Source: CBFHND01 sp965657085
GTDB taxonomy: Bacteria; Pseudomonadota; Alphaproteobacteria; Rhodobacterales; Rhodobacteraceae
Assembly (NCBI GenBank): GCA_965657085.1
Contig: CBFHND010000001.1
Location: 124,001 to 188,000 of the forward strand
Length of the DNA: 64,000 nt
Reading direction: 5' to 3'
Below the pieces are notes generated by a model. The model worked only from the letters and a program-made list of their open reading frames with translations. It searched no databases and was not told the origin of the DNA. Numbering within the stretch: position 1 is the stretch's first letter; each line of letters opens with the position of its first letter. A program made the position numbers and the translations under genes. Shown in pieces: positions 24,863-32,922 of this stretch.

Positions 24863-25273
24863 AATGCTGAACCGACTGGCATCAAAACTGAGGGCATCCC
24901 CCGGCCGCGGGTGGGGGAGTATCCCCCGCCCGGGGGGGCGGTCGGGGGATGCCCGGCTGTGCCGCCGGGCGCTCATTTGGATCAGTTACTTTGCCATGTC
25001 CGGCGCTGGCTTTGCTGAGAACCATGCCGATCACTTCGCCGAGATCCCACCGGGATTGAAGATTCTTCATCTTTCTCTTCACGAAGACCCGCAAGTCGTG
25101 ACCTACAACCCCAACACACAGTCCGTTGGTGGGCTTTCCGTTGGTGGGCTTTCGGACTTCGCCAGGGGCCTGTGCGGAACTGTCCAAGCACGGGTTGAGC
25201 CTGTCCCCGAGAGACTTTTCCAATGGTTTCAGAGCCTTAAACGCGCCCACATTTTTTGCACGGGAGTCTATCA
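24863..25273. other. sucD-sucA spacer with palindromes and a short tandem repeat
   Basis: About 410 bp with no confident gene. At 24892-24954 a 12-bp perfect inverted repeat (GGGCATCCCCCG and its complement at 24943-24954) encloses a second G/C-rich stem, giving a large compound hairpin without a T run. A 15-bp unit (CCGTTGGTGGGCTTT) is duplicated head to tail at 25123-25152. Both strands have an open frame of about 130 codons here; neither shows family features or a good start. It may contain the sucA promoter. Confidence 0.55.
24892..24954. repeat. compound palindrome after sucD
   Basis: The outer arms 24892-24903 and 24943-24954 are perfectly complementary over 12 bp. Inside, GGGTGGGGG pairs with CCCCCGCCC with one G-T wobble. 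It resembles an interspersed palindromic element, or a transcript-end protecting structure, between sucCD and sucAB. Confidence 0.6.
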
Positions 25274-28240
25274 ATGACCGACCAATCCCCCAACGACCAG
25301 TTCCATGCCTCCAGCTTCATGCAGGGGCACAATGCCGAATACCTCGAACAGATGTATGCGCGTTATGCCGCCGACCCCGGCGCAGTGGACGAAGCATGGC
25401 AAGCCTTCTTCAAGGCGATGGGCGATGACGAGGTCAGCGTCAAACGCGAGGCCGAAGGGCCAAGCTGGGCGCGTGCCGATTGGCCACCGCAACCGGGCGA
25501 TGACCTGACGCAGGCCCTGACCGGCGAATGGGCCGCCCCGGCCGAGGTCAAGGGTGCCGGTGACAAGATCAAGGCCAAAGCCGCCGAAAAGGGCGTCGAG
25601 GTCAGCGACGAGCAGATCAAGCGCGCCGTGCTCGACAGCATCCGCGCCCTGATGATCATCCGCGCCTACCGCATCCGCGGGCATCTGGTGGCTGATCTTG
25701 ATCCGCTGGGCATGCGCGACAACACCCCGCACCCCGAACTTGATCCCAAATCCTACGGCTTCACCGAGGCCGACATGGACCGGCCCATTTTCATCGACAA
25801 CGTGCTGGGCCTGCAAATCGCGTCCATGCGCCAGATCATCGACATCGTGAACCGCACCTACTGTGGCACCTTCGCGCTGCAATACATGCACATCTCGAAC
25901 CCGGACGAGGCCACGTGGCTCAAGGAACGGATCGAGGGCATGGGCAAGGAAGTCCAGTTCACCCGCGAAGGCCGCAAGGCGATCCTGAACAAGATGGTCG
26001 AGGCCGAAGGCTTCGAGAAATTCCTGCACGTCAAATACATGGGCACCAAACGCTTTGGCCTTGATGGCGGCGAAAGCCTGATCCCCGCGATGGAGCAGAT
26101 CATCAAGCGCGGTGGCGCACTTGGGGTCAAGGAAATCGTCGTGGGCATGCCCCACCGGGGGCGCCTGTCGGTGCTGGCCAACGTGATGGCCAAACCTTAC
26201 CGCGCGATCTTCAACGAATTTCAGGGCGGCAGCTTCAAACCCGAAGACGTCGATGGCTCGGGCGATGTGAAATACCACCTCGGCGCGTCGTCCGACCGCG
26301 AATTCGATGGCAACTCCGTGCACCTCAGCCTGACCGCGAACCCCTCGCACCTCGAGGCGGTGAACCCCGTTGTTCTGGGCAAGGTCCGCGCCAAGCAGGA
26401 CCAGATGAACAACACCGACCGCTCGGCGGTCATGCCCATCCTGCTGCACGGCGATGCGGCCTTTGCAGGGCAAGGCGTCGTGGCCGAATGCTTTGCGCTC
26501 TCGGGCCTGCGCGGGCACCGCACAGGCGGCACCATGCACATCGTGGTGAACAACCAGATCGGCTTTACCACGGCCCCCCACTTCTCGCGGTCCTCGCCCT
26601 ATCCCACTGACAATGCGCTGGTGGTCGAGGCACCGATTTTCCACGTCAACGGCGACGACCCCGAGGCCGTGGTGCACGCGGCCAAGGTGGCCACCGAATT
26701 CCGCCAGAAGTTCCACAAGGACGTGGTGATCGACATCTTCTGCTACCGCCGCTTCGGGCACAACGAGGGCGACGAGCCCATGTTCACCAACCCGGTGATG
26801 TACAAGAAGATCAAGAAACAAAAGACCACGCTGACGCTTTATACCGAACGTCTGGTCCGCGACGGCCTGATCCCCGAGGGTGAGATCGAGGACATGAAAG
26901 CGGCCTTCCAGGCGCGCATGAACGAAGAGTTCGAGGCGGGCAAGGATTACAAACCCAACAGGGCCGACTGGCTGGATGGCAAGTGGTCGCATCTTGATCG
27001 CCACGGAGAGGACTACGTGCGCGGCGAAACGGCGATCAAGCCCGAAACCCTGGCCGAGGTCGGCACCGCCCTGACCACCGTGCCCGAGGGCTTCCCCCTG
27101 CACAAAACCGTGGGCCGCCTGCTCGACTCCAAACGCGAGATGTTCGACAGCGGCGCAGGGTTCGACTGGGCCACCGGCGAGGCTCTGGCCTTCGGCTCCC
27201 TGCTCAGCGAAGGCTTCCCCGTGCGTCTGGCCGGACAGGACAGCACCCGCGGCACCTTCAGCCAGCGCCATTCCGGGCTGGTCAATCAAGAGACCGAAGA
27301 ACGCTTCTATCCGCTCAACCACGTGCGCGCCGGACAGGCGCAATACGAGGTCATCGACTCGATGCTGTCGGAATACGCGGTGCTGGGCTTTGAATATGGC
27401 TATTCGCTGGCCGAACCCAACGCCCTGACCATGTGGGAGGCCCAGTTTGGCGACTTCGCCAACGGCGCGCAGATCATGTTCGACCAGTTCGTCAGCTCGG
27501 GTGAAAGCAAATGGCTGCGCATGTCGGGCCTTGTGTGCCTCCTGCCCCACGGCTTCGAGGGCCAGGGGCCCGAACACTCCTCGGCGCGGCTCGAACGGTT
27601 CCTGCAGATGTGCGGACAGGACAACTGGATCGTGGCCAACTGCACCACACCCGCCAATTACTTCCACATCCTGCGCCGCCAGATCCACCGCGACTTCCGC
27701 AAGCCGCTGATCCTGATGACGCCGAAATCGCTGCTGCGCCACAAACTCGCGGTGTCAAAGGCCGAAGAGTTCACCACCGGATCGTCCTTCCACCGCGTCC
27801 TCTGGGACGACGCCCAGCACGGCAACTCCGACACCAAGCTGGTCAAGGACGACAAGATCAAGCGCGTGGTCATGTGCTCGGGCAAGGTCTACTACGACCT
27901 GCTCGAAGAACGCGACGCCCGCGGCATCAACGACGTGTACCTGTTGCGCTTCGAACAATTCTACCCCTTCCCCGCGCACTCCGCCGTGGACGAACTCAGC
28001 CGCTTCAAGAACGCTGAAATGGTCTGGTGTCAGGAAGAACCCAAGAACCAGGGCGCCTGGACCTTCATCGAACCCAATATCGAATGGGTCCTCAGCCGCA
28101 TCAAAGCCAAACACAGCCGCCCCACCTACGTGGGCCGCGCCACCTCCGCCTCGCCCGCAACGGGTCTGGCCAGCCAACACAAAGCCCAACAAGCCGCCCT
28201 CGTGAACGAGGCGCTGACCATCGAAGGAACCGCGAAATGA
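25274..28240 (+). CDS. sucA: 2-oxoglutarate dehydrogenase E1 component
   Basis: A 988-aa thiamine-diphosphate enzyme that decarboxylates 2-oxoglutarate and succinylates the lipoyl group of SucB. The N-terminal SFMQGHNAEYLEQMY assembly segment is present. The ThDP-binding motif runs from HGDAAFAGQG at about residue 390 to NNQIGFTT at about 425, and GQDSTRGTFSQRH lies near residue 655. Full length for the family. The ATG at 25274 begins MTDQSPNDQF; an earlier in-frame start is not needed. Its stop overlaps the sucB start (ATGA). Confidence 0.98.
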   Translation: MTDQSPNDQFHASSFMQGHNAEYLEQMYARYAADPGAVDEAWQAFFKAMGDDEVSVKREAEGPSWARADWPPQPGDDLTQALTGEWAAPAEVKGAGDKIKAKAAEKGVEVSDEQIKRAVLDSIRALMIIRAYRIRGHLVADLDPLGMRDNTPHPELDPKSYGFTEADMDRPIFIDNVLGLQIASMRQIIDIVNRTYCGTFALQYMHISNPDEATWLKERIEGMGKEVQFTREGRKAILNKMVEAEGFEKFLHVKYMGTKRFGLDGGESLIPAMEQIIKRGGALGVKEIVVGMPHRGRLSVLANVMAKPYRAIFNEFQGGSFKPEDVDGSGDVKYHLGASSDREFDGNSVHLSLTANPSHLEAVNPVVLGKVRAKQDQMNNTDRSAVMPILLHGDAAFAGQGVVAECFALSGLRGHRTGGTMHIVVNNQIGFTTAPHFSRSSPYPTDNALVVEAPIFHVNGDDPEAVVHAAKVATEFRQKFHKDVVIDIFCYRRFGHNEGDEPMFTNPVMYKKIKKQKTTLTLYTERLVRDGLIPEGEIEDMKAAFQARMNEEFEAGKDYKPNRADWLDGKWSHLDRHGEDYVRGETAIKPETLAEVGTALTTVPEGFPLHKTVGRLLDSKREMFDSGAGFDWATGEALAFGSLLSEGFPVRLAGQDSTRGTFSQRHSGLVNQETEERFYPLNHVRAGQAQYEVIDSMLSEYAVLGFEYGYSLAEPNALTMWEAQFGDFANGAQIMFDQFVSSGESKWLRMSGLVCLLPHGFEGQGPEHSSARLERFLQMCGQDNWIVANCTTPANYFHILRRQIHRDFRKPLILMTPKSLLRHKLAVSKAEEFTTGSSFHRVLWDDAQHGNSDTKLVKDDKIKRVVMCSGKVYYDLLEERDARGINDVYLLRFEQFYPFPAHSAVDELSRFKNAEMVWCQEEPKNQGAWTFIEPNIEWVLSRIKAKHSRPTYVGRATSASPATGLASQHKAQQAALVNEALTIEGTAK

Positions 28241-29745
28241 CCACCGAAGTGCGTGTGCCCACCCTGGGCGAATCCGTGACCGAAGCCACCGTTGCCACAT
28301 GGTTCAAGAAACCCGGCGACGCCGTGGCCGTCGATGAAATGCTCTGCGAGTTGGAAACCGACAAGGTCACCGTCGAAGTGCCCAGCCCCGTCGCAGGCAC
28401 CATGGGCGATATCGTGGCCGCCGAAGGCGAAACCGTGGGCGTCGATGCCCTGCTGGCCACCATCTCCGAAGGCGGTGCCGCCAGCGCCGATGCCCCCAAG
28501 AAAGCCAAGGCCGAAGCGGCCCCTGCCGCCGCCGCCCCCTCGGGCGACAGCGTCGATGTCATGGTGCCCACCTTGGGCGAAAGCGTGACCGAGGCCACCG
28601 TCAGCACGTGGTTCAAGGCCGTGGGCGACACCGTCGCGCAGGATGAAATGCTCTGCGAACTGGAAACCGACAAGGTCAGCGTCGAAGTGCCCAGCCCCAC
28701 CTCCGGCGTTCTGTCCGAAATCACCGCCCCCGAAGGCACCACCGTCGATGCCTCGGCCAAACTCGCCGTGATCTCGGGCGCTGGTGCCGTGGCAGCCCCC
28801 GCAGCCGCCCCGGCCCCCGCAGCAGCAGCCCCCGCCGCCAGCGGCGGCAAGGACGTCGAAGACGCGCCTTCTGCCAAAAAGGCCATGGCAGAGGCCGGCA
28901 TGTCCCGCGATCAGGTCACCGGCACAGGCCGCGATGGCCGCGTGATGAAAGACGACGTGGCCCGCGCCGTGGCCGCCGCCGCCAGCACCCCGGCCCCGAC
29001 GCCCGCCGCATCGATCCCCCGCGCCCCCGTGGCCGCCGACGATGCCGCGCGCGAAGAACGGGTGAAAATGACAAGGCTCAGGCAGACCATCGCCAAGCGC
29101 CTCAAGGACAGCCAGAACACCGCCGCCATGCTGACAACCTACAACGAGGTCGACATGACCGAGGTCATGGCCCTGCGCAATGAATACAAGGACCTGTTCC
29201 TGAAAAAACACGGCGTGAAACTGGGCTTTATGTCCTTCTTCACCAAGGCGTGCTGCCACGCCCTGAAAGAGGTCCCCGAGGTCAACGCCGAAATCGACGG
29301 CACCGACATCGTCTACAAGAACTTCGTTCACATGGGCGTCGCTGCGGGCACGCCCACGGGCCTCGTCGTTCCGGTCATCCGCGACGCCGACGCCATGAGC
29401 TTTGCGGACATCGAAAAGGCGATTGCCGAAAAGGGCGCGCGCGCCCGTGACGGAAAGCTGTCGATGGCCGAAATGCAGGGTGGCACCTTCACCCTGTCCA
29501 ACGGCGGCGTCTACGGCTCGCTGATGTCCTCGCCCATCCTGAACCCACCACAATCGGGCATTTTGGGTATGCACAAGATCCAGGACCGCCCGATGGCCAT
29601 CGGCGGTCAGGTGGTGATCCGTCCGATGATGTATCTCGCCCTGTCCTACGATCACCGCATCGTGGACGGCAAAGGCGCTGTGACCTTCCTTGTCCGCGTC
29701 AAAGAGGCGCTGGAAGACCCGCGCCGGTTGTTGATGGACCTGTGA
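28237..29745 (+). CDS. sucB: dihydrolipoyl succinyltransferase (E2) with two lipoyl domains
   Basis: A 502-aa E2 core of the 2-oxoglutarate dehydrogenase complex. There are two N-terminal lipoyl domains, each with ELETDKV carrying the lipoylated lysine (Lys43 and Lys146), then an Ala/Pro-rich linker and an E3-binding domain (SAKKAMAEAGMSRDQV, near 210-240). The catalytic domain ends in DHRIVDGKGAV. E. coli SucB has one lipoyl domain. The two domains here are almost identical around the lysine even at DNA level (28337-28388 and 28646-28697), pointing to a tandem duplication kept by selection or conversion. It overlaps sucA by 4 bp. Confidence 0.97.
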   Translation: MTTEVRVPTLGESVTEATVATWFKKPGDAVAVDEMLCELETDKVTVEVPSPVAGTMGDIVAAEGETVGVDALLATISEGGAASADAPKKAKAEAAPAAAAPSGDSVDVMVPTLGESVTEATVSTWFKAVGDTVAQDEMLCELETDKVSVEVPSPTSGVLSEITAPEGTTVDASAKLAVISGAGAVAAPAAAPAPAAAAPAASGGKDVEDAPSAKKAMAEAGMSRDQVTGTGRDGRVMKDDVARAVAAAASTPAPTPAASIPRAPVAADDAAREERVKMTRLRQTIAKRLKDSQNTAAMLTTYNEVDMTEVMALRNEYKDLFLKKHGVKLGFMSFFTKACCHALKEVPEVNAEIDGTDIVYKNFVHMGVAAGTPTGLVVPVIRDADAMSFADIEKAIAEKGARARDGKLSMAEMQGGTFTLSNGGVYGSLMSSPILNPPQSGILGMHKIQDRPMAIGGQVVIRPMMYLALSYDHRIVDGKGAVTFLVRVKEALEDPRRLLMDL

Positions 29746-29762
29746 TCCTTCACACCAACATA

Positions 29763-29907
29763 GGGCCGCGCCCGACCTCGGGCCGGAGGCCGTCTTGCAA
29801 AAGGTCCAGTGGACCTTTTGAGGCCGCAGGGGGTGCCAGCCCGAGGGGGCACGCAGTGCGCCCTCCCCGCCGGGGAGGTCGGGCGCGGCCCGAGGCGGGG
29901 CCTCGGG
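29763..29907. repeat. complex palindromic element after sucB
   Basis: A 17-bp perfect inverted repeat has arms 29763-29779 and 29875-29891. Inside is a 10-bp hairpin (CAAAAGGTCC at 29798-29807, complement at 29811-29820, AGT loop), and directly after it is a 7-bp hairpin (29890-29896 with 29900-29906). The layout resembles a BIME/REP-type mosaic repeat. It fills most of the 231-bp spacer between sucB and the MAPEG gene and has no T run, so it is more likely an interspersed repeat or 3'-end stabiliser than a terminator. Confidence 0.6.
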
Positions 29908-29976
29908 CATCAAGCAGCTTGCGATCTTTGCCCTCTTTGATCCAGACTTTCCTTTGAACGCAAAAGAGAGGCTTCA

Positions 29977-30372
29977 ATGACCCCCGAACTCACATACCTC
30001 ACCTACGCCGCCATCCTGCTCATCGCGCACATGCTGGTGCAGGCCACCGCCTCGGACCTTTCCAAAGGCCTCGGTTGGGCGCTTGGCCCACAGGATGAAC
30101 AACGCGAGCCCAATGTGCTCGCAGGCCGATTGGAACGCGCGCTTCGGAACTATGTATACAACCTGCCCGCCTTCATCGCTCTGGCCCTCACCCTTGCCGT
30201 CACTGGCCTTGGAACAGACGCCACCGCCACCGGGGCCGCGCTGTGGTTCTGGGCGCGGGTTGCCTATGTGCCCGCCTATGCGTCGGGCCTTCCGCTGGTC
30301 CGTTCGATCGCGTGGTTCGCCTCCCTCGCCGGTTTGGCGATGATGGTCCTGCCACTGCTGGCGGCCGGGTGA
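29977..30372 (+). CDS. MAPEG-family membrane protein
   Basis: A 131-aa protein with four predicted transmembrane segments and the MAPEG-type core (RLERALRNYVYNLPAFIALAL). Family members include microsomal glutathione transferases, but the bacterial group next to TCA genes has no known substrate. The ATG at 29977 follows AGAGAGG. It stands between sucB and a frameshifted zinc-ribbon gene that leads to lpd, and could ride on the suc transcript. Confidence 0.85.
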   Translation: MTPELTYLTYAAILLIAHMLVQATASDLSKGLGWALGPQDEQREPNVLAGRLERALRNYVYNLPAFIALALTLAVTGLGTDATATGAALWFWARVAYVPAYASGLPLVRSIAWFASLAGLAMMVLPLLAAG

Positions 30373-30376
30373 CCTG

Positions 30377-30626
30377 ATGGCGATCCCCATTCGCTTTACC
30401 CTGACCTGTCCAGCCTGCGGCATATCCGAAGACATCACCGTCGCGGACACGTCCATCGGGCCACAGGGCCGGACCAGCGAAACGCCCGTCTATCAAATGC
30501 TCCGCCAAGAGCTGTGGCCGCGAACCAGACGCGACGGCGAAAGCCATGTGTCCTGCGTGCGCCACCTGCGGGTTGCAGGAGTTTGCGACCGTCACCACCT
30601 TGGCCAGCAAACGGGGGCGCATCTGA
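30377..30626 (+). pseudogene. zinc-ribbon small protein broken by a TGCG duplication
   Basis: The frame from the ATG at 30377 (MAIPIRFTLTCPACGISED) is open and well formed to GESHVSC, then runs into unrelated residues. At 30554-30561 the sequence is TGCGTGCG; removing one TGCG restores a continuation CATCGLQEFATVTTLASKRGRI ending at TGA 30624-30626. The restored protein would have 81 residues with a CPAC...CATC zinc ribbon. A 4-bp slippage duplication therefore disrupts it, unless it is a sequencing error. It starts 4 bp after the MAPEG gene. The function of the intact form is unknown. Confidence 0.7.
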
Positions 30627-30664
30627 ATGGTGCGCGTCCTTCCGATCCGCATGGTCGCTTGCAG

Positions 30665-30703
30665 CCATACCCGACCCATACCGGAACCATACCCGGCCCA
30701 TAT
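30665..30703 (+). repeat. 11-bp-period CCATAC direct repeat, 4 units (lpd side)
   Basis: CCATAC lies at 30665, 30676 and 30687 and CCATAT at 30698, exactly 11 bp apart, with spacers CCGAC, CGGAA and CCGGC. It ends 34 bp before the lpd ATG and is on the lpd sense strand. It has the same architecture as the repeats at rpoB and hisS. It occupies most of the space between the broken zinc-ribbon gene and lpd, so it would sit at an lpd promoter or in its 5' leader. Confidence 0.8.
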
Positions 30704-30737
30704 CGCCAAATTCCTGGAAACCTGAAGGAAATCAATC

Positions 30738-32126
30738 ATGGCCAACTATGACGTCATCATCATCGGCAGCGGCCCCGGCGGCTACGTCTGCGCCATCCGC
30801 TGCGCGCAACTGGGCCTCAAGGTCGCCTGCGTCGAAGGCCGCGATACGCTGGGCGGAACCTGCCTGAACATCGGGTGTATTCCATCCAAGGCCCTGCTGC
30901 ACGCAAGCCACATGCTGCACGAGGCCGAACATAATTTCGCGGCCATGGGCCTCAAGGGCAAAAGCCCCTCGGTCGACTGGAAACAGATGCTGGCCTACAA
31001 GGATGATGTGGTCGCTCAGAACACCAAAGGCATCGAATTTCTGTTCAAAAAGAACAAGGTAGACTGGATCAAAGGCTGGGGTTCCGTGCCCGAGGCGGGC
31101 AAGGTCAAAGTGGGCGACACGGTGCACGAGGCCAAGGCTGTCATCATCGCATCCGGCTCCGAACCCACCGCCCTGCCGGGGGTCGAGGTCGATGAGAAGG
31201 TTGTCGTGACCTCCACCGGCGCGCTGACCCTCGGCAAAGTGCCAAAGTCGATGGTGGTGATCGGCGCAGGCGTCATCGGGCTGGAACTGGGCAGCGTCTA
31301 TGCCCGTCTGGGTGCTGACGTGACGGTGGTCGAATACCTTGACGCGATCACCCCCGGCATGGACGCAGAAGTGCAAAAGGTCTTCCAAAGAACCCTGAAA
31401 AAACAAGGGCTAAGCTTCATCATGGGCGCTGCTGTGCAAAAGACCGAAGCGACCAAGACCAAGGCCAAAGTGCACTACAAACTGCGCAAGGACGACAGCG
31501 AACACGTGCTTGATGCCGACGTGGTTCTGGTCGCCACCGGGCGCAAACCCTACGTCGATGGCCTCGGGCTTGATGGCTTGGGGATCGAGATGACCCAACG
31601 CGGCCAGATCGCCGTCGATGCCCACTGGCAGACCTCCGTACCGGGCGTCTACGCCATCGGTGACGTGATCGAAGGCCCGATGCTGGCGCACAAGGCCGAA
31701 GACGAAGGCATGGCCGTGGCCGAGGTGGTCGCGGGCAAGCATGGGCATGTGAACTACGGCGTCATCCCGGGCGTGATCTACACCCACCCAGAGGTCGCAA
31801 ACGTGGGCGAGACCGAAGAAACCCTGAAAGATCAAGGGCGTGCCTACAAAGTCGGCAAGTTCAGTTTCATGGGCAACGGTCGCGCCAAGGCCAATTTCGC
31901 GGGCGACGGTTTCGTGAAGATCCTGACTGACAAGGACACCGACCGCATCCTTGGATGCCACATTATCGGCCCTGCCGCGGGCGATCTGATCCACGAGGTC
32001 TGCGTGGCCATGGAATTTGGTGCGTCCGCCCAAGACCTCGCGATGACCTGCCACGCGCATCCGACCTACTCCGAAGCCGTGCGCGAAGCGGCCCTCGCTT
32101 GCGGCGACGGCCCCATTCACAGCTAA
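30738..32126 (+). CDS. lpd: dihydrolipoamide dehydrogenase (E3)
   Basis: A 462-aa FAD/NAD flavoprotein that reoxidises the lipoyl groups of SucB. It has the FAD-binding GSGPGG at residues 10-15, the redox disulfide Cys42/Cys47 in GGTCLNIGCIPSK, the NAD-binding GAGVIGLELGSV, and the C-terminal active-site segment CHAHPTYSE. AAGGA precedes the ATG. It is placed at the end of the suc cluster, so it probably serves the 2-oxoglutarate complex. It ends at a strong terminator. Confidence 0.98.
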   Translation: MANYDVIIIGSGPGGYVCAIRCAQLGLKVACVEGRDTLGGTCLNIGCIPSKALLHASHMLHEAEHNFAAMGLKGKSPSVDWKQMLAYKDDVVAQNTKGIEFLFKKNKVDWIKGWGSVPEAGKVKVGDTVHEAKAVIIASGSEPTALPGVEVDEKVVVTSTGALTLGKVPKSMVVIGAGVIGLELGSVYARLGADVTVVEYLDAITPGMDAEVQKVFQRTLKKQGLSFIMGAAVQKTEATKTKAKVHYKLRKDDSEHVLDADVVLVATGRKPYVDGLGLDGLGIEMTQRGQIAVDAHWQTSVPGVYAIGDVIEGPMLAHKAEDEGMAVAEVVAGKHGHVNYGVIPGVIYTHPEVANVGETEETLKDQGRAYKVGKFSFMGNGRAKANFAGDGFVKILTDKDTDRILGCHIIGPAAGDLIHEVCVAMEFGASAQDLAMTCHAHPTYSEAVREAALACGDGPIHS

Positions 32127-32143
32127 GATCTTGCCTCACAAAG

Positions 32144-32173
32144 AAAAAGGCGCGCCATGGCGCGCCTTTTTTG
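32144..32173 (+). terminator. bidirectional intrinsic terminator after lpd
   Basis: A perfect 28-bp palindrome (32144-32171, five A, GC-rich core, five T) is followed by extra T. Because it is flanked by A and T runs it can work on both strands, ending lpd from the left and plsC from the right. It lies 18 bp after the lpd stop. Confidence 0.92.
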
Positions 32174-32202
32174 GAAACTCAATTTTTCAGCTGCTTTAGG
32201 TA

Positions 32203-32922
32203 TCAGCGCACAAACCCCGCCTCGTCCAGCAACGCGTTGGACTTGGTTTCGATCTGCTCTTCCAGCGTTGCCATGAACGCATCCCGCTCCATGCCAGGTG
32301 CTATGGGTGGCAGGAACTCAACCACCGCCAATCCCGGTTTGCGCATGATCCCCTTGCGCGGCCAGAAGACACCGACATTTGTCGCCACAGGCACGCAAGG
32401 TTGGCCCAGTTGTTCATAAAGAACGCCAGTGCCCACCTTGTAGGGTTTGTCCACACCCGGCGCCACGCGGGTGCCCTGGCTGTAAATGATCAACTGGCCG
32501 GGGCCCGTGCGCTTGGCCTCGACGTCTGCAACCATCTTTGCGATGGCCGCGCCACGTTTGCCACGTTCGACGGCAACACAGCGGATGCGTTTGGCATACA
32601 AGCCAATGATAGGGGTCCACAGGATTTCCCGCTTCATGATGAATTTGCCTGCGGGGATCGCATGAAAAATCATCATGATATCAAGGAACGACTGGTGTTT
32701 GGCGGCGATCAGCACTTCGCCCGTCGGCGGGGTCCCACGCACTTCGGTCCGCAGGCCAACCATCCAGCGGGCCGTCCAGAACACCCACTTGCTGTAGGTC
32801 TTGCACGCCGCAAAGGCACCCTTGCTGCTGAAGATCGCCCAAGGCGCAAAAGCAAGGCCAATGACGGCCATCGCAAAATACATCTGCAGCACAAAAAACA
32901 AAGAACGGAGCCATTGGAACAT
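32203..32922 (-). CDS. plsC: 1-acyl-sn-glycerol-3-phosphate acyltransferase
   Basis: A 239-aa membrane enzyme that acylates lysophosphatidic acid to phosphatidic acid. It has a hydrophobic N-terminus, the catalytic KHQSFLD motif (HxxxxD with H at about residue 76), and the acceptor loop YSQGTRVAPG, where most members have PEGTR; the Glu is replaced by Gln here. The gene overlaps ftsX by one base (TGATG), linking membrane-lipid synthesis with FtsEX in one unit. A paralogous role in another acyl transfer cannot be excluded. Confidence 0.9.
   Translation of the reverse strand: MFQWLRSLFFVLQMYFAMAVIGLAFAPWAIFSSKGAFAACKTYSKWVFWTARWMVGLRTEVRGTPPTGEVLIAAKHQSFLDIMMIFHAIPAGKFIMKREILWTPIIGLYAKRIRCVAVERGKRGAAIAKMVADVEAKRTGPGQLIIYSQGTRVAPGVDKPYKVGTGVLYEQLGQPCVPVATNVGVFWPRKGIMRKPGLAVVEFLPPIAPGMERDAFMATLEEQIETKSNALLDEAGFVR

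Noticed and set aside
24864..25277. 137-codon plus-strand frame after sucD and a 130-codon minus-strand frame in the same place
   Set aside because: Both run through the palindrome and the 15-bp tandem repeat; neither has a convincing start, motif or coding composition. Kept as spacer.
25271..27742. Long minus-strand open frame under sucA
   Set aside because: Antisense to sucA, His/Val/Gly-rich composition typical of shadow frames, no recognisable motif.
30627..30751. Long version of the zinc-ribbon frame reaching into lpd
   Set aside because: After the TGCG duplication the residues lose family character; the natural end is in the other frame at 30626.
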